From assembly GCA_028023455.1 (NCBI GenBank), contig JAQFVV010000022.1, forward strand, positions 11,057,100 to 11,121,099: a DNA stretch of 64,000 nucleotides, written 5' to 3'. Of the stretch, positions 10,501-22,344 are shown piece after piece. The notes beneath the pieces were generated by a model. It did not search any database. It was given only the letters and a program-made list of their open reading frames with translations, and was not told the DNA's origin. Within the stretch, counting starts at the first letter, position 1, and the number at the start of each line of letters is the position of its first letter. Position numbers and translations under genes: made by a program. Origin of the DNA: Epiperipatus broadwayi (taxonomy: Eukaryota > Onychophora > Udeonychophora > Euonychophora > Peripatidae).

Positions 10501-13261
10501 TAGTTGAGATCTTTTTTGAATTTAAGTAAAATTCATTAAAATTAATAGATAGATAAAGAAAATTGATTTTGTTTTTTGCTGTATTTGAATTTATTGTTAA
10601 TAAAAAAAGTTTATTCTCATCTTTTTATTTTATTTTTATAACTTATGGTGCACTAAACGTTATTTTAACAAGAAAATGACTATTAAAGCAAAAATGATGA
10701 TTATAAAGTACATATTCATAGCTCAGTATAGTCTATAAAGCAAAACAAAATTAAATTTTTGGAGAATGTAGAAAAGTTGCAGTATTATTTATTTTTAACT
10801 TTTTTAAAAAGAGAAATTAAGCAGTCTTCAATTGTGTAGCATTTATCATGCTGGGAAATATAATATATCGAATAAAATTTCCTTTACAACAAATTGATTT
10901 TTATTAGTTGAGCTTAAATATTTAGGAGAAAAAAAAAATTAAAATATTTTAAGTGTGAATTCTGAATTATATTTTGGAAATGATTTTAGAATCTGAAAGC
11001 ATGTTTCTTAAATAGTTATTGATGGTAGTAATTTGCCATTATTTGCCTCTTTCTACAACCATTTTTTTTTTTGTATTTCATATTTAGAATTAGAAAAGTT
11101 AGAATGTAAATTTTAACAATCTCAAAACAAATATTTCATTTGATTAAACTTGCAATAAATTTTTATTTGCACTATGCTCTTTTATTATACAATTTTAAAT
11201 GTAACCTTTTGCTGTAGAGTAAGTTATCTAATTCTTATAACAGTCTTATGTATGGCCTTGTATTTTCAAATGACAGGCTGTATCCACATTTTGTTTGCTT
11301 TTTATATTTCAGTTGTTAAGAATGTATGTTTTTAAGTTTAGAAAATATTGATATCATACTGTAATTACAGAAAATTCATGGAGATAATTATATGCCTACT
11401 ATGATAATGTTAAAAATAGTCATCTTAATTGAGCATTTGTATTGTGAAAGGGTTTTATTTTTGTGTTTCTGGATTAAGATGCTTCTCTTCCATGAAGCAA
11501 TACGAGTTTTATTATATTTTATAATTACTTAATTGTGATTGTATGAAACTATTTTCTATAAAAATATAATTTCGTTAATATGGTTGAAAATTCATCTTCC
11601 AAAAATCTGAAAACAATTATAAGATAGTCTTTCAGATTTTTATAATTCCCAAATTTTAGTACTTTAATATGCTTTTATTTACTTATGTAATATTTTTTAT
11701 TACTCATGAATACACAATATATATATATATATAAAGCACAGATCACTAAATAAATACCTATACACAAAAAGTATAGTGTAGTAAAAATTTAGTGTACCTG
11801 ATGTAAATGCCATGATTTATTGTTTGCTTTTTTAAGTCCAACTATTCTACTTAATTTGTTCTTTGTATTTTATCCTAGAAATTAGTAAATAAAAACTTTA
11901 ATCATTAGCTTTTTGAAAATTTTTAAAAAAAATCTTGCAGAAATATTCAATAAAAAATAAATATATAATCTGACATATATTTTACAATAAAATGAAGGAT
12001 TAAAAAATTAATCAGTATTTTTTGATGACTTTGTATTCATACTAAATGTTTAATAAATATAATGAAGAATATATTATAGATAGTATTCTTCCAAAGTGAT
12101 TAAATATTTGAACTATCCTTTAGCTGTAATTGTCTTATACCACAAGCTTTATTGTTATATAGATGATTATATATATTGCATCAGGAACTCTTCACTGATG
12201 ATGATAGTAGAACATACTAATGATTCATATTCTATCCCTCTATCAATGCTTCATTTGTAGATATGATTTATTCAAATAATATGTATTTTGTCAGTAAATT
12301 CAAAAGTGGATTGATGTTTAATTAAAAATGCATTTTGATTATGATGATCAAACTTTTAGTCCCTCATATGAATATTTATATCAAGTACCCTGATTATATT
12401 TCTTGATTGCCAAATCCTATTTCAGAGGGTCTCATTTTACATTATTTGTTTATAGAAATGTATTCTAATGTACCAGGTTTGAACTTTGTTAACCTGCATT
12501 CAGGAGCCACTTCTAAGAAAGACCACCTATGATTATTTTGTCCTCTGGCATAATCATTGCAGCTCTAATGGTAATAATTGTGCTTTTCTCGGCTCTGAAC
12601 ATAAGCACTCGGGATCAGTGGCAAATTGATATCTATGCATGGGGAGTGAGACAACCGAGAGAATAATGCATAGATAACTGATGAAGTTAAAAAAATAACT
12701 GTCTACATTATTATTTGATGATTAAAATTAATAAAATGATGAAAGTCATAAAAAATATATCAAAAATCAATTATAATAACATGTTTAACTAGCATATATA
12801 TCTAATTAATAAAATTTGTTAATGGTAGACAAAAAATGTAAACAGTAAGTAATGTAGACAGTCTAAAAGAAAATAGATGAGTTCCAATCCATGAGTCCAT
12901 CAATCTACCACAGCAATAAGCTGCAGAATTGTACCTAAAATAGACATTTATTTAACAATGCCAAAATATATCTTATGTAAGAGTATGTAAACTTTTTGTA
13001 ACTATGCAATAATTTTTACAATTTCTATTTTCTACACAATCATTTATAACAGTGATATGCTGAAAAACAAATTTTATGACTTACAATTTAGGAAAAGGTG
13101 GATCAAGAAAAGAAAAAAACATTTGGTTGTTATATATAGTATTACCTTTTCTTAGAATAATATGGAAATACTTGATAAAAAGAATATAAACTTGAAAAGT
13201 TCATAGATTTAAAAATAATTGTATAAGTCTAGAAGTATCTATTTAGTAATATAATGAAAAA
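7551..13261. other. Long AT-rich intergenic region
   Basis: No gene, RNA or transposon was recognised. Small items: a perfect 19-bp tandem duplication of TGATGATGGTATTTTACTA at 8288-8325, an (AT)n run near 11718-11732, and a less AT-rich stretch at about 12480-12680 with a short inverted repeat around TATCTATGCAT that matched nothing I know. Confidence 0.5.
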
Positions 13262-13408
13262 ATATATAGAGCTCGCAAATAAGCTCTTAACAAGCTTTGC
13301 AGAATATTCCCAACCCCAGACAGTCCTAGCACCTCTCTGAAGAAACCAGTCTGGTGTTGGGGATATTCTGCAAAGCTTGTTAAGAGCTTATTTGCGAGCC
13401 CTATATAT
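13262..13408. repeat. Compact fold-back element with degenerate hammerhead centre
   Basis: The arms 13262-13321 and 13350-13408 are almost perfect inverted copies (GCTCGCAAATAAGCTC.. / ..GAGCTTATTTGCGAGC). The centre reads CACCTCT-CTGA-AGAAACCAGTC-TGGTGTTGGGG. This looks like a family A hammerhead whose stem II and part of the core have been deleted: CUGA runs directly into AGAAAC and GUC. The inversion point lies beside the former cleavage triplet. Confidence 0.75.
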
Positions 13409-13880
13409 AACATTTGTAATACAAGCTTAAGTTAAATTAGGTCGATATATGACTTGATTTCTTTGTAATGAAAATATTAAATATTTTGTTTAAATTTAAA
13501 AGAGTGTGGTTTGTATCAAATATTTTAAAATATAACTTAAAATTTGATATATAGCATTTCTTTTTGATGTACAGAACTTATAGAATGCATTATTAAGCTT
13601 TAACAAGAATATCCCCATATGTCCTTCAATCACACAAACACTACAAAAACAATAACATCTATAAGTCTAAATAAGTTATACAAATACACATCATTATCTC
13701 AAAGCTTAATAAAAATTAGTATGATTTATAACATTTTCTATGTTGTTTTTGAGTCTGAATTGAATATTATACCTCTGACCAAATGCTTGCCAAATCTACA
13801 TTTTTCACATCAGTAGTAATATAATACAGTTTACACTTATTGTTTTATTTATCAAGGGCCTTCGCTGATGATAATTGCAA

Positions 13881-14075
13881 AATACCATTCATCCACATTA
13901 TTTTGAACATTTTTTAGCAATTTTTTTATTGTACATATGCACACATCTTATGTTTTGACTGGCCTGCAGTCTTCTTCAGAAGTGTGATATACTAACAAAA
14001 TTGTGTACGTATATACAATAAAAAAAAATTTGCTAAAAAGTGTTCAAATTAAGTTGGATAAATTGAATTTATATA
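13881..14075. repeat. Fold-back element, family F
   Basis: The arms 13881-13945 and 13996-14070 are inverted, sharing TTGAACA.TTTTTAGCAA and TTATTGTA.ATAYG.ACACA. The loop on the minus strand (13952-13979) holds CTGAAGA, GACTG, loop, CAGTC, AAAAC, a decayed version of the stem-loop seen in family E. Confidence 0.65.
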
Positions 14076-14264
14076 ACATAGAGCAAAATAAAGGAAGTAA
14101 TGGATTTAGTAATAATTGCTAAATACTTATTTAATAATAGGACAGATGTAGGAGTATTTGTAAATTTTTTGAGTGACAATCTCTTATGTACAACCTTCAA
14201 GAATCAGTGATCTTCCTTATAGCTGGACTACATATAAATAAACAAGAAAGAAAATAAAACTTGT

Positions 14265-14700
14265 TTCTAACACTAATATGCGATTATTTGCAAAGCAACA
14301 CATAAAAAAAAGTGCAATATAAGTTACTTCCAGCAATTATTCTATCAACTATGAAACATATAAAATAAATCTGAGGTGATTTATGTATTTAGCTAGCCTG
14401 ATTTTGCACTGTCACAGACTCGTTGAATAAATAAATACTTGCATTATTAGTCTTCAGTATTCTATTAGTACATGAATTCTTGATGTCTTATGGTTTTCTG
14501 TCTCCAATTTTTTTTTTTAATTTCTGGTTTTCTAGAGTATGAACTTTATCACTTTAATCAGATTGTTTGTGTATTGCGATATAACTTTATCTTTTGGAAA
14601 TCAATCTCCTTATAATCTCTTGTTATTTTAAAATCATTTTAATTGATTCAATTCTACAATATTACATTATTTATATGACTAATGAAAAATTAACAGCATT
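14265..14700 (-). repeat. Diverged fragment of the LINE 5' region
   Basis: Short blocks such as AATATGCGATTATTT and AAGTGCAATATA occur in the same order as in 3450-3760 (LINE antisense copy 1). The similarity is weak and broken by gaps, so this is probably an old truncated copy. Confidence 0.4.
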
Positions 14701-15289
14701 TTTTTAAAAATAAAAAGCTCCGGCAGTCTTTCATAGTGGAGATTACAGTATTTATCAGAGTTCCCAATGAGGGATTCGAGTCATTTTTCATTCTAGGGTT
14801 AACTTCTAAAAATAAATAGATATCTGCTTATTAATCAATTTTAGATGCTTGGCTAAGGGACAACTACCTGAAAAAATCCTAAGGCTATTAAGAATTTCAC
14901 TTGGCCAGAGTTCAAACCTCAGGTTATAGGCAGAAGTTACTTCTGCATTCACAAGACTTTATATTTCTGAAACATTTTTAGTTTATATTATAATATTCTC
15001 TCTTTCTTAGAGGACTAGAAATTTATTTTTTCAATTAATCTGTCATTTATGTATTATTGTTTTTGGCATCTTTTTTAATCTCTCTCTGCTTTTGTGATTG
15101 TGTGACACTGCAGTCTTTACTGAATTGTTTTCCAGCTGTGGGTTTTTAATTCCTATTGATTTAGTTTGTTAGTGTTTGGATTTTCTTTTTTTTATCTTAT
15201 CCCTCAAGAAATTTTCACTTCTAATATAATGTTGTCTAGTTATGTATTTGGTACAATTTTGTAAATCACAATCAAATTTCAAATAGTTT

Positions 15290-15571
15290 CTATGTATTTC
15301 TTATTACAAAATTTCTTTTGATGTTCTTTGGTTCAAACAATATTTTTTTAGTATTAGTATATGAAGATGCATTCTCAAACAAATAACATTTCTTAGAGGA
15401 TTTTTCCAGTGACAACTGAAATTTTATGTTCTTAAGCATTACTACACACATGGCTATACAATTGTCTATCTGATTAAATTTCCAAGGTATTTTCTGAAAG
15501 TACTGAATTGCTTTTTCAGCTAGCCTATTTAATTCTGGGTGATATTGAGCTGTTAGTAGATTATACTGCAT
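15290..15571 (-). pseudogene. Possible retroelement integrase fragment
   Basis: A 93-codon open stretch begins MQYNLLTAQYHPELNRLAEKAIQYFQK. The pattern TxxxYHPxxNxxAExxxQxFxK is the conserved end of the catalytic core in Ty3/gypsy integrases (known family motif). The rest, rich in Lys and Asn, is not recognisable. I see no clear polymerase or LTR around it, so it is probably an isolated relic. Confidence 0.45.
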
Positions 15572-16269
15572 TCTTCCAAAAAAAATTTAAAAGAAAAAAT
15601 AGCTCAATCACTTATGAAAAACTTTGATGCAAGTAAATTTCTGATTTGAATCTCCTTTAAATTCAGGCTCTATACTCAATTTGAGTACAAATCTATTACT
15701 AAGGGGGGGGGGGTCCTATTTATAGAACCTTTGCAACAGTTTTTATGTTTTTGACCATAAACTAGATTTAAGATAAATTTATCTTACTTTGACAATTTTC
15801 GTGTTTTTAATATATTAAGACATTTCTAAGTTATAGTTAAGACCTAATCATCATATATAACCACTCATCACCTTAGTTGTATGACCTTGATAAATCAAAT
15901 CCAGGCTCTATATTTCTTTCTTTTGCTGATAGCAGTACTTTATCAAAATTATTATGCAACCTTTAGCAATAAAGATTTTCTCTCTGCTTCCAATAAAAAA
16001 AAAAGATTATTTGAATGTTTGTGGAGCTACCTATTTCTATTTTGTAATTGTTGATACTATGATCTTCTTTTGTCTATCTTGTTAATATTTGTTATTACAA
16101 ATGATTTCTTTACATATTAATTATTTTTTCAGAACATGTTTTGGCAGTGGTATTTTCCTTCCTTTTACATATTTTAGTTCATAATTATATTCTAATAAAA
16201 TATTGCTATATCAAAATATTCTAGGATTGTTCTGAAATGATCTTAAAGCACAGGTAAAAGAACTTTCAT

Positions 16270-16613
16270 CACATGATCACTATCTTATACTAGCACAATT
16301 GTTTATAAACAAAGCAAAACTTTCCATACAGTATTGCCACCCTGTGCCAACCAGAGTAATCAATGAATGCCAGAAGGCTTGTGCATAAAATCCCTATCTA
16401 ATGCCTACTCATCCAATATCCCCAGACTAAGATCTAGGTGCAGTGCTCTCAGATTCAAAGATCCTCACTGACGATGGCCACAAGCCAGAAACTAGTCTGG
16501 GGATATTGGATGAGTAGGCATTAGATAGGGATTTTATGCACAAGCCTTCTGGCATTCATTGGTTACTCTGGTTGGCACAGGGTGGTATACTGTATGGAGA
16601 GTTTTGCTTTGTT
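16270..16613. mobile_element. Family B hammerhead fold-back element
   Basis: A 344-bp palindromic insertion flanked by a perfect 15-bp duplication TAAAAGAACTTTCAT (16255-16269, 16614-16628). The left arm, from about 16310, is the reverse complement of the right arm and ends in ATATCCCCAGACTA, only five bases past the cleavage point of the ribozyme in the right half. The centre (16435-16497) is present once and holds the hammerhead. It encodes no protein. The long duplication argues for target-primed insertion by a LINE. Confidence 0.88.
16461..16504 (+). ncRNA. Type I hammerhead ribozyme, family B, best copy
   Basis: Stem I pairs ATCCTCA (16461-16467) with TGGGGAT (16498-16504), seven pairs with one G-U. 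The core CTGACGA (16468-16474) is intact. Stem II is TGGC/GCCA (16475-16478 with 16484-16487) with loop CACAA. GAA (16488-16490) is intact. Stem III is AC/GT (16491-92 with 16495-96) with a TA loop. C17 is 16497, so cleavage is predicted between 16497 and 16498. The U-A closing pair of stem II replaces the usual G-C, which may slow cleavage. Confidence 0.8.
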
Positions 16614-17259
16614 TAAAAGAACTTTCATTCTCAAAAGTAGTTTATGTACTAGTCTAACTCCATATTCTAAGTATCACTTATTAATACAGTTTCTAGGTCA
16701 CTGTTAAAATATATAAAAACTTTTGATCTGTTTGAAAACTTTCTTAAAATTTTCATATAAAAGTTTTGCACAGTGGACTTTTCCTTAAAGGAATTCAATA
16801 ATCTGAGAAAATCCTGTAACTTTTACATTCTTAGAAGTCGAGATATTCATAAATCTTTTAATCTTTTATGGAGTTGGAAATTATCATTATGTGAAATGAA
16901 ATCCTAGAATTGATTTAGTATTTTGATATTACTGTTTTAGCATTGTTTTTGAGTTAGCAGTTATTACAATACTATTGCATCATAACTTATAATAGATTCA
17001 TTTTTTCCTTGAAAAATATTAAGAATTGTTATAATCCTGATAGGAAGTTGATTACTTTAGAAAAATCATATACAAATAGACAATATCAATACCCTGGCTG
17101 TCTTTTTATCTAAAGATATTTGAAGGAAAGCTACTTTTGGGTTGCTTTGTAAAATATGAATGCTTTTATGAAACTAACAACATCACCCACTCTGAAAATG
17201 CATATCTCTATTGGTGATGATCATTATAGAAATGAATTCAATTTCTTGTTATATATTAG

Positions 17260-19150
17260 ATATCTTTACACTTTTAAATACTACAACAAAGATAGCTGGT
17301 AAAAAAAAGCAGCAATTGACCAATAAAATTTCTACTGAGACTAGAGAATTTATGAAGAAAAGAAGGAATATGAAGATATATAAAAAGGATTGAATATCTC
17401 AAATTTTGTAAAATAATGCAGAAAAGGATTGAAAATGATATAAGAAAGTATAACTGTGAACTAGCAAGGGAAGCTGTAGAAGAGAATAAAAGTCTGAAGA
17501 GTGTAAAACAACATTTGGTATTGGTAGGAAATTTATATCTGCAATAAGAAAAAAAGATGGAATTATTACTAAAAAGAGAGATGACATCATGAAATGGGTA
17601 GAAGACTTTTATAAAGAATTATGTAGTAATAAAGAACAAGTACCTCCTATATCTATTACATCTTCCGAATTGCCCAGAATTTTAAATGAAGAAATGAGAC
17701 ATGCAACATGCAATTAAATGTATGAAGAAAGGAAAGGCTCCAGGTAATGATGAAATTATAATTGATATATTAAAAGAAGCAGGTGAAAAAATAGAAACAA
17801 TTTTAGCAAAATTATGTATCAAATGTCTAAATGATAAAGATGTACCAGATGATTGGAAGAATGCAGTATTAATATTTAAAAAAGGTGATAAATAAGATAT
17901 TAGAAATTACAGACCTATCAGCATTTTATCAGTTTTATACAAAAATTTTACCAAGATGATTACAACTCGTCTACCTACAGAGAACATTGGATTTCCACCA
18001 ACCAAGAGAACAAGCTGGATTTAAGTGGTTTCAGTACAGTAGATCATATCCAGGTATTGAGAGAAGTTGTAGTAAGGACAAATATGAGTTGCCATTATGA
18101 TTTGGATTTGTAGATTAAGAAAAGGCATTTGATTCTATAAGCATTTCTTTAGTGATTAAAGCATTGGATCATCAAGTTATAGATCCAGGATATTGTCATA
18201 TTTTAAAGAATATTTATAAAAATGCAACAGTAACAATTAGATTACATAATGATACTGGGAAAGTCAACATTGAGAAGGATGTAAGACAGGATGATTCCAT
18301 ATCTCCAAAACTTTTACTGCAGTGCTGCAAGAAGTATTTTGTGGATTAAGATGGGAAGCTAAAGGAGTGAAAGTAAATGGAGATTATTAAAATCATTTAG
18401 ATTTTGCAGATGATGTAGTTGTGTTTGCAAATAATGCTTTAGAATTGCAGGAGTTATCAGATGAAAGTAGAACTAAAGATAAATGTTATAAAGACTAAAG
18501 TAATGTTTAATGGATTTTCTCAAAATATGAAAATAACGATTGATTATGATGAGTTAGAAAAAGTTAACAGTTACAAATACCTTGGTCAGATTATTAATAT
18601 AGATGGGAACATAATGGATGAAATTAATTATAGAATTAAACTTGGTTGGAGTGCTTTTGGTAGAAATAACTTGATACTAAAAGGAAATATGCCTATGTGT
18701 TTGAAAAGGAAGATTTTTAATAAATGTTTTACCAGTTCTTACTTATGGATCTGAGATTTGGACACTTAATAGAAGAGCAATACAGAGACTTCAGACTATT
18801 CAAAGAAGTATGGAGAGATACATGTTGGGAGTAACACAAAGAGATTGAAAATGTAATATATGGGCAAGAGAACAAACAGGTGTTACTGACCTCATTAAAA
18901 AAATTAAAAGACTGAAGTGGAGTTGGGCTGGACATATTGCTAGAAGAGATGATAATAGATGGACAATTGAAATCTTAAACTGGATTTCAAGAGATTGTAA
19001 AAGACACAGAAAGAGACCACATGTGAGATGGATGGATGAAATAAGAAAGTGTGCAGGGATGATGTGGAGAAGAGAAGCTAAATATCGGAGATGGATTGAT
19101 TTTGGAGAGACCTTCATCCTGCAGTGGATTGATAAGGTTGATGATATGAT
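17260..19150 (+). mobile_element. Decayed RTE-type LINE, sense copy lacking the endonuclease
   Basis: It is collinear with 26620-28525 of the better LINE and begins near ACTACAACAAAGATAGCTGG. Pieces of protein remain: [17 protein letters not shown] (17701 onward), [26 protein letters not shown] (18152 onward), and the C-terminal block VRWMDEIRKCAGMMWRREAK (19023 onward). The catalytic box still reads FADDVVVF (about 18403), intact here. Frameshifts and stops are frequent. It ends in GGTTGATGATATGATTAG, like the (TGA)-rich 3' end of RTE elements. It is truncated at the 5' side. Confidence 0.85.
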
Positions 19151-20634
19151 TAGATATCTTTTCCAATTATTTCTAATACTGTTTTTTAACTTTATCCCTT
19201 TGTGCAAATAATTTTTTCTAAGATTTGCTCAACAAAAATTGTAACATATTTATCCTGTCTTCTCTAATCTGCTCCAAATAGCTGAAAACTTTTTATAATC
19301 TTCCTCTTTAATGGAAATTTAATAAATTAAATTGTAATTTAATGTACTTGAATTGTTCTGTCTAATGTTAGTTTATTATTATTTTTAATACAGCATATAA
19401 TAGCAAATTTTCATTAATTTTAACTGACACATTGGTTACTCTATATGTGAATTTAATTTTCAGATATGTCCAAAGCTTTTAGAAATTTTTTTCAGCAATT
19501 TTTTTAGTTGTTCCAAGTGTACTAATATCAGTATTATCTCTGAACTTCTGTCCAATTCTATTTCCAAATGTTAGTTTTATTTGTTGGACTTTTGGGTTTT
19601 TAATATCTTTAGATTATATTTGTTTTACTTTCATTAATTTTTTTTTTCACTTATTTTTTTTTAGCAAATTTTTCCTAGATGTTCCTTTCATTTGAAAATA
19701 TTGGATGTTTTTAATATATATTTACAATTTATAATCAAATATCTAGTCCATCTACAAGAAAAATATAATTTGAGAGAGATTTATTCCATGTGTCTTTGTG
19801 AATTTGAACTGCCCTTTTAGATTTATCAGTGTGAGAAAAAGATGTTTTTAAATAGTTCGGTATTTTTTTTGTTTATTTGAAATTTCAAATTTTTTGGCTT
19901 GTTGTTTTATTATTTTGTGAACCAATTTTCTCATAATAGCTGCCTTATGTAATAATTCATAGCTCATTATGTCTCAAACTATCAAGAGTTTCTCAAAGAA
20001 ATCTTTTCCAAATATTTCATATAAACATGTTTTGGCCAGACCATGGAAATAATTTTCTGTGATTCCGTATTTTTTTTACTTGATATACATTTCTGAAATA
20101 TAATAGGCTATGTATTTAAACTTTATACTGCCATCTTAGTGTTTGGATATTTTTAAGAGCATTTGATTTCCAAAGCTTATTTGCAATCGTGATAGTTTTA
20201 GGATCAACAAATCCTTATAAAACAGTAACTTTTATTTTCATAATGATATTTTATTTACAAAAAATTTTTTCTCTACATGAGATAAATATATTTTCCAATC
20301 ACTAACATCATGTGTTCAAGTATGTTCTATTGACTATTTTTCTTTCTTTATCTCAATAATTAGTGTTGTATTGATTTGTAACTTGTTTCTCAATAAATCT
20401 ATTCACTTTAGTTTCCATACTAGCATTTTTCCAAAAGAATTTGATAAAATATCCTATGAATTCATTTAGTAATAAGAGTTGCTTGTCCATTCATTTTCTT
20501 GGTTCATCAGTTATTTTGTTGATTGTGTAATATTGTCATCCTTAGTCTTTGAACATTTGTAAAAGCAGTTGTATTTTAGGGATTCTCATAATGGCCTGGC
20601 AACTTGTTTAAACAATAAATAATTATTCAAAATA
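19151..20634. other. Unassigned AT-rich DNA
   Basis: No open frame or repeat could be assigned. Minus-strand translations show short plausible peptides but many stops and no family motif. Confidence 0.4.
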
Positions 20635-20850
20635 AGAGTCATAGATCATGTGGCCTTATCTCTTAAGCTTGTAAGTTATAAACAATGAGGATTGCCAATT
20701 CCTCTACAAGCTTTATGATAAATGCTTAGCCAGAGCCAGCACTTAAAATATCTGTCAGGAACCCCTCCCCAAACCCCTGACCATGGTTTCGTGCTTTGGC
20801 ACTCCTCAGAGAGGTGTCAGAGTAGGTTCAGACACTAGATCTTATTTATG
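20635..20850 (-). mobile_element. Family A hammerhead element, single arm
   Basis: Read on the minus strand, it carries the ribozyme, then GACAGATATTTTAAGTGCTG, GGCTAAGCATTTATCATAAAG, AGGAATTGGCAATCCTC and a TCATAGATC..GACTCTTATTTT-like end. Family members at 21994 and 35982 contain the same arm plus an inverted copy. Here only one arm is present, so this may be the simplest (non-palindromic) insertion. No flanking duplication was fixed. Confidence 0.75.
20773..20815 (-). ncRNA. Type I hammerhead ribozyme, family A, intact copy
   Basis: On the minus strand: stem I ACCTCT (20815-20810) with AGGGGT (20778-20773); core CTGAGGA (20809-20803); stem II GTGC-CAAA-GCAC (20802-20791), four pairs with the canonical G-C closing pair; GAA; stem III ACC-AT-GGT; C17 at 20779. 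Cleavage is predicted between 20779 and 20778. All core bases except the free position 7 (G) match the consensus. ACCATGGT is self-complementary, which would allow a dimeric ribozyme. Confidence 0.85.
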
Positions 20851-21398
20851 TTTTTAACAGTAATTTAATCATGATTTTTTTAAAACTATTATGATCCATT
20901 GCAGAATGATGTCTCCAAATTAATACAATTTCCCCTCTCTTGCTTATTTCATCCATCCATCTCACATGTGCTTCCTTTTTAGATCTTTTACTATCTATTG
21001 GGATTCAATTTAAAAGATTTGACTGTCCCTCTATTATTCTTTTAGAAATATGCCAATTCCAATTTTATTTAAAATTCTTAATTTTTTTCAATAATATCAA
21101 CACTACTTATTTATTTTCTCATCCAAATATTTCATTTTGATTCTGTTTTATTATTCCCAACAACCTTTGTTAAGTAACCTGCTGTCTTTGTATTGATCTT
21201 CTGAAGTGTTCAAATTTCAATCCATAAGTAAAAACAGTTAAAACACATTCCTTAAAGATTTTTATTTTCTATACAAATTTACTTTTAATAGTAAACTATT
21301 TTTATCAAAAATATTCCATCCAAATTTAATTCATTTATTAATTTTATCCATTATGTTTCCATCTATATCAATAATCTGACCAAGATATTTGTATTTGT

Positions 21399-21511
21399 TT
21401 TTTTTCCCCCATATGCCATAGCATCTGCCGGGACGCGAACCCACACCCATCTGCAAACAACTACTTGCTTGCAAGGCGGATGCGATGACCTCTCGGCTAA
21501 CAACGCTTGAC
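21399..21511 (-). mobile_element. tRNA-derived SINE, copy 1
   Basis: The minus strand has an A-box-like TAGCCGAGAGGTC and a B-box-like GGGTTCGCGTCCC at about the spacing of a class II tRNA with a long variable arm. It ends in GCCATATGGGGGAAAAAAAA, an A-tail. Flanks ATATTTGTATTTG (21386-21398) and CTATTTGTAATTG (21511-21523) look like an imperfect target duplication inside the LINE. The cloverleaf is poor (weak acceptor stem), so this is a SINE and not a functional tRNA gene. Confidence 0.7.
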
Positions 21512-22052
21512 TATTTGTAATTGTTAATTTCTTTTAATTCGCGATTACCAATCTTTATTGAATTATACATCTCACCTCTTCATTAAAAATACTTGACAAT
21601 TCAGATTCCCGTGTAATGAATACTACAGTCGTGATAAGGGCGGACTGGCAAGCAGAAATAAATGTAACACAAGAAATTTGAGTAACTAAAATTTTTGATG
21701 TTTATTTGACAACATCCATGCATACATATTAGATAACATTTACGTATAATAACAATATTAAATGACACATATACATGGCTATGGAAGTGTACTAAATTAT
21801 GCTTATCAGAAATATTTTTATTTTAATAAAACATATAATTTTTTTTTTTGCTTTCATAAATAATTTTAATTTATTTAGTTCTAATATAGTATAATTTATA
21901 TTATTTCTAAACATAGCTTAGTAATTACAATGGTTACTTTGTTTTTTTACTACATATTTCTTGTAGAATTGTTCCATACATTTCACCATGTTAAATGCTT
22001 ATCCAGAGAAAGCATTTAAAATATCTCTGTCAGGAAACCCCCTCCCCCCCAA

Positions 22053-22095
22053 ATCCCTGACCATGGTTTCGTGCTTTGGCACTCCTCAAAGAGAT
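22053..22095 (-). ncRNA. Hammerhead ribozyme, family A, mutated core
   Basis: Stem I is ATCTCT with AGGGAT, stem II GTGC-CAAA-GCAC, then GAAACCATGGTC. The first core base is U instead of C (TTGAGGA, 22089-22083), which should inactivate it. Stem I differs from the 20773 copy at its fifth pair (U-A for C-G), a compensatory change. Confidence 0.8.
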
Positions 22096-22301
22096 GCCAG
22101 TGTAGGTTCAGACTCTAGATCTAAAAATACCAACCCAAAAACAGCGTTTAACCAAAAGTTATCTATTGAGTGGAAAATCTGAAATTTTCAGACACCTATA
22201 TGTCTTCAAACCCAGCTATCCAACTCAAATAGATAACTTTTAGTTAAATGCTGGTTTTGGGTTGGTATTTTTTTAGATCTAGTGTCTGAACCTACCCTGG
22301 C

Positions 22302-22344
22302 ACTTCTCTGAGGAGTGCCAAAGCACGAAACCATGGTCAGGAGT
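22302..22344 (+). ncRNA. Type I hammerhead ribozyme, family A, intact copy
   Basis: Stem I ACTTCT (22302-22307) pairs with AGGAGT (22339-22344). The core CTGAGGA (22308-22314) is intact. Stem II is GTGC (22315-18) with GCAC (22323-26), loop CAAA. Then GAA, stem III ACC-AT-GGT and C17 at 22338. Cleavage is predicted after 22338. Compared with the 20773 copy, the fourth stem I pair is U-A instead of C-G, a compensatory change. Confidence 0.85.

Noticed and set aside
16270-16613. Cut-and-paste MITE interpretation of the palindromes
   Set aside because: Target duplications of 10-16 bp vary between copies, ends are variably truncated, and the embedded ribozymes point to an RNA intermediate.
21399-21511. 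A functional tRNA gene on the minus strand
   Set aside because: Promoter-like boxes are present, but the acceptor and anticodon stems pair poorly, a near-identical degenerate copy exists at 33708, and an A-tail and duplication point to a SINE.
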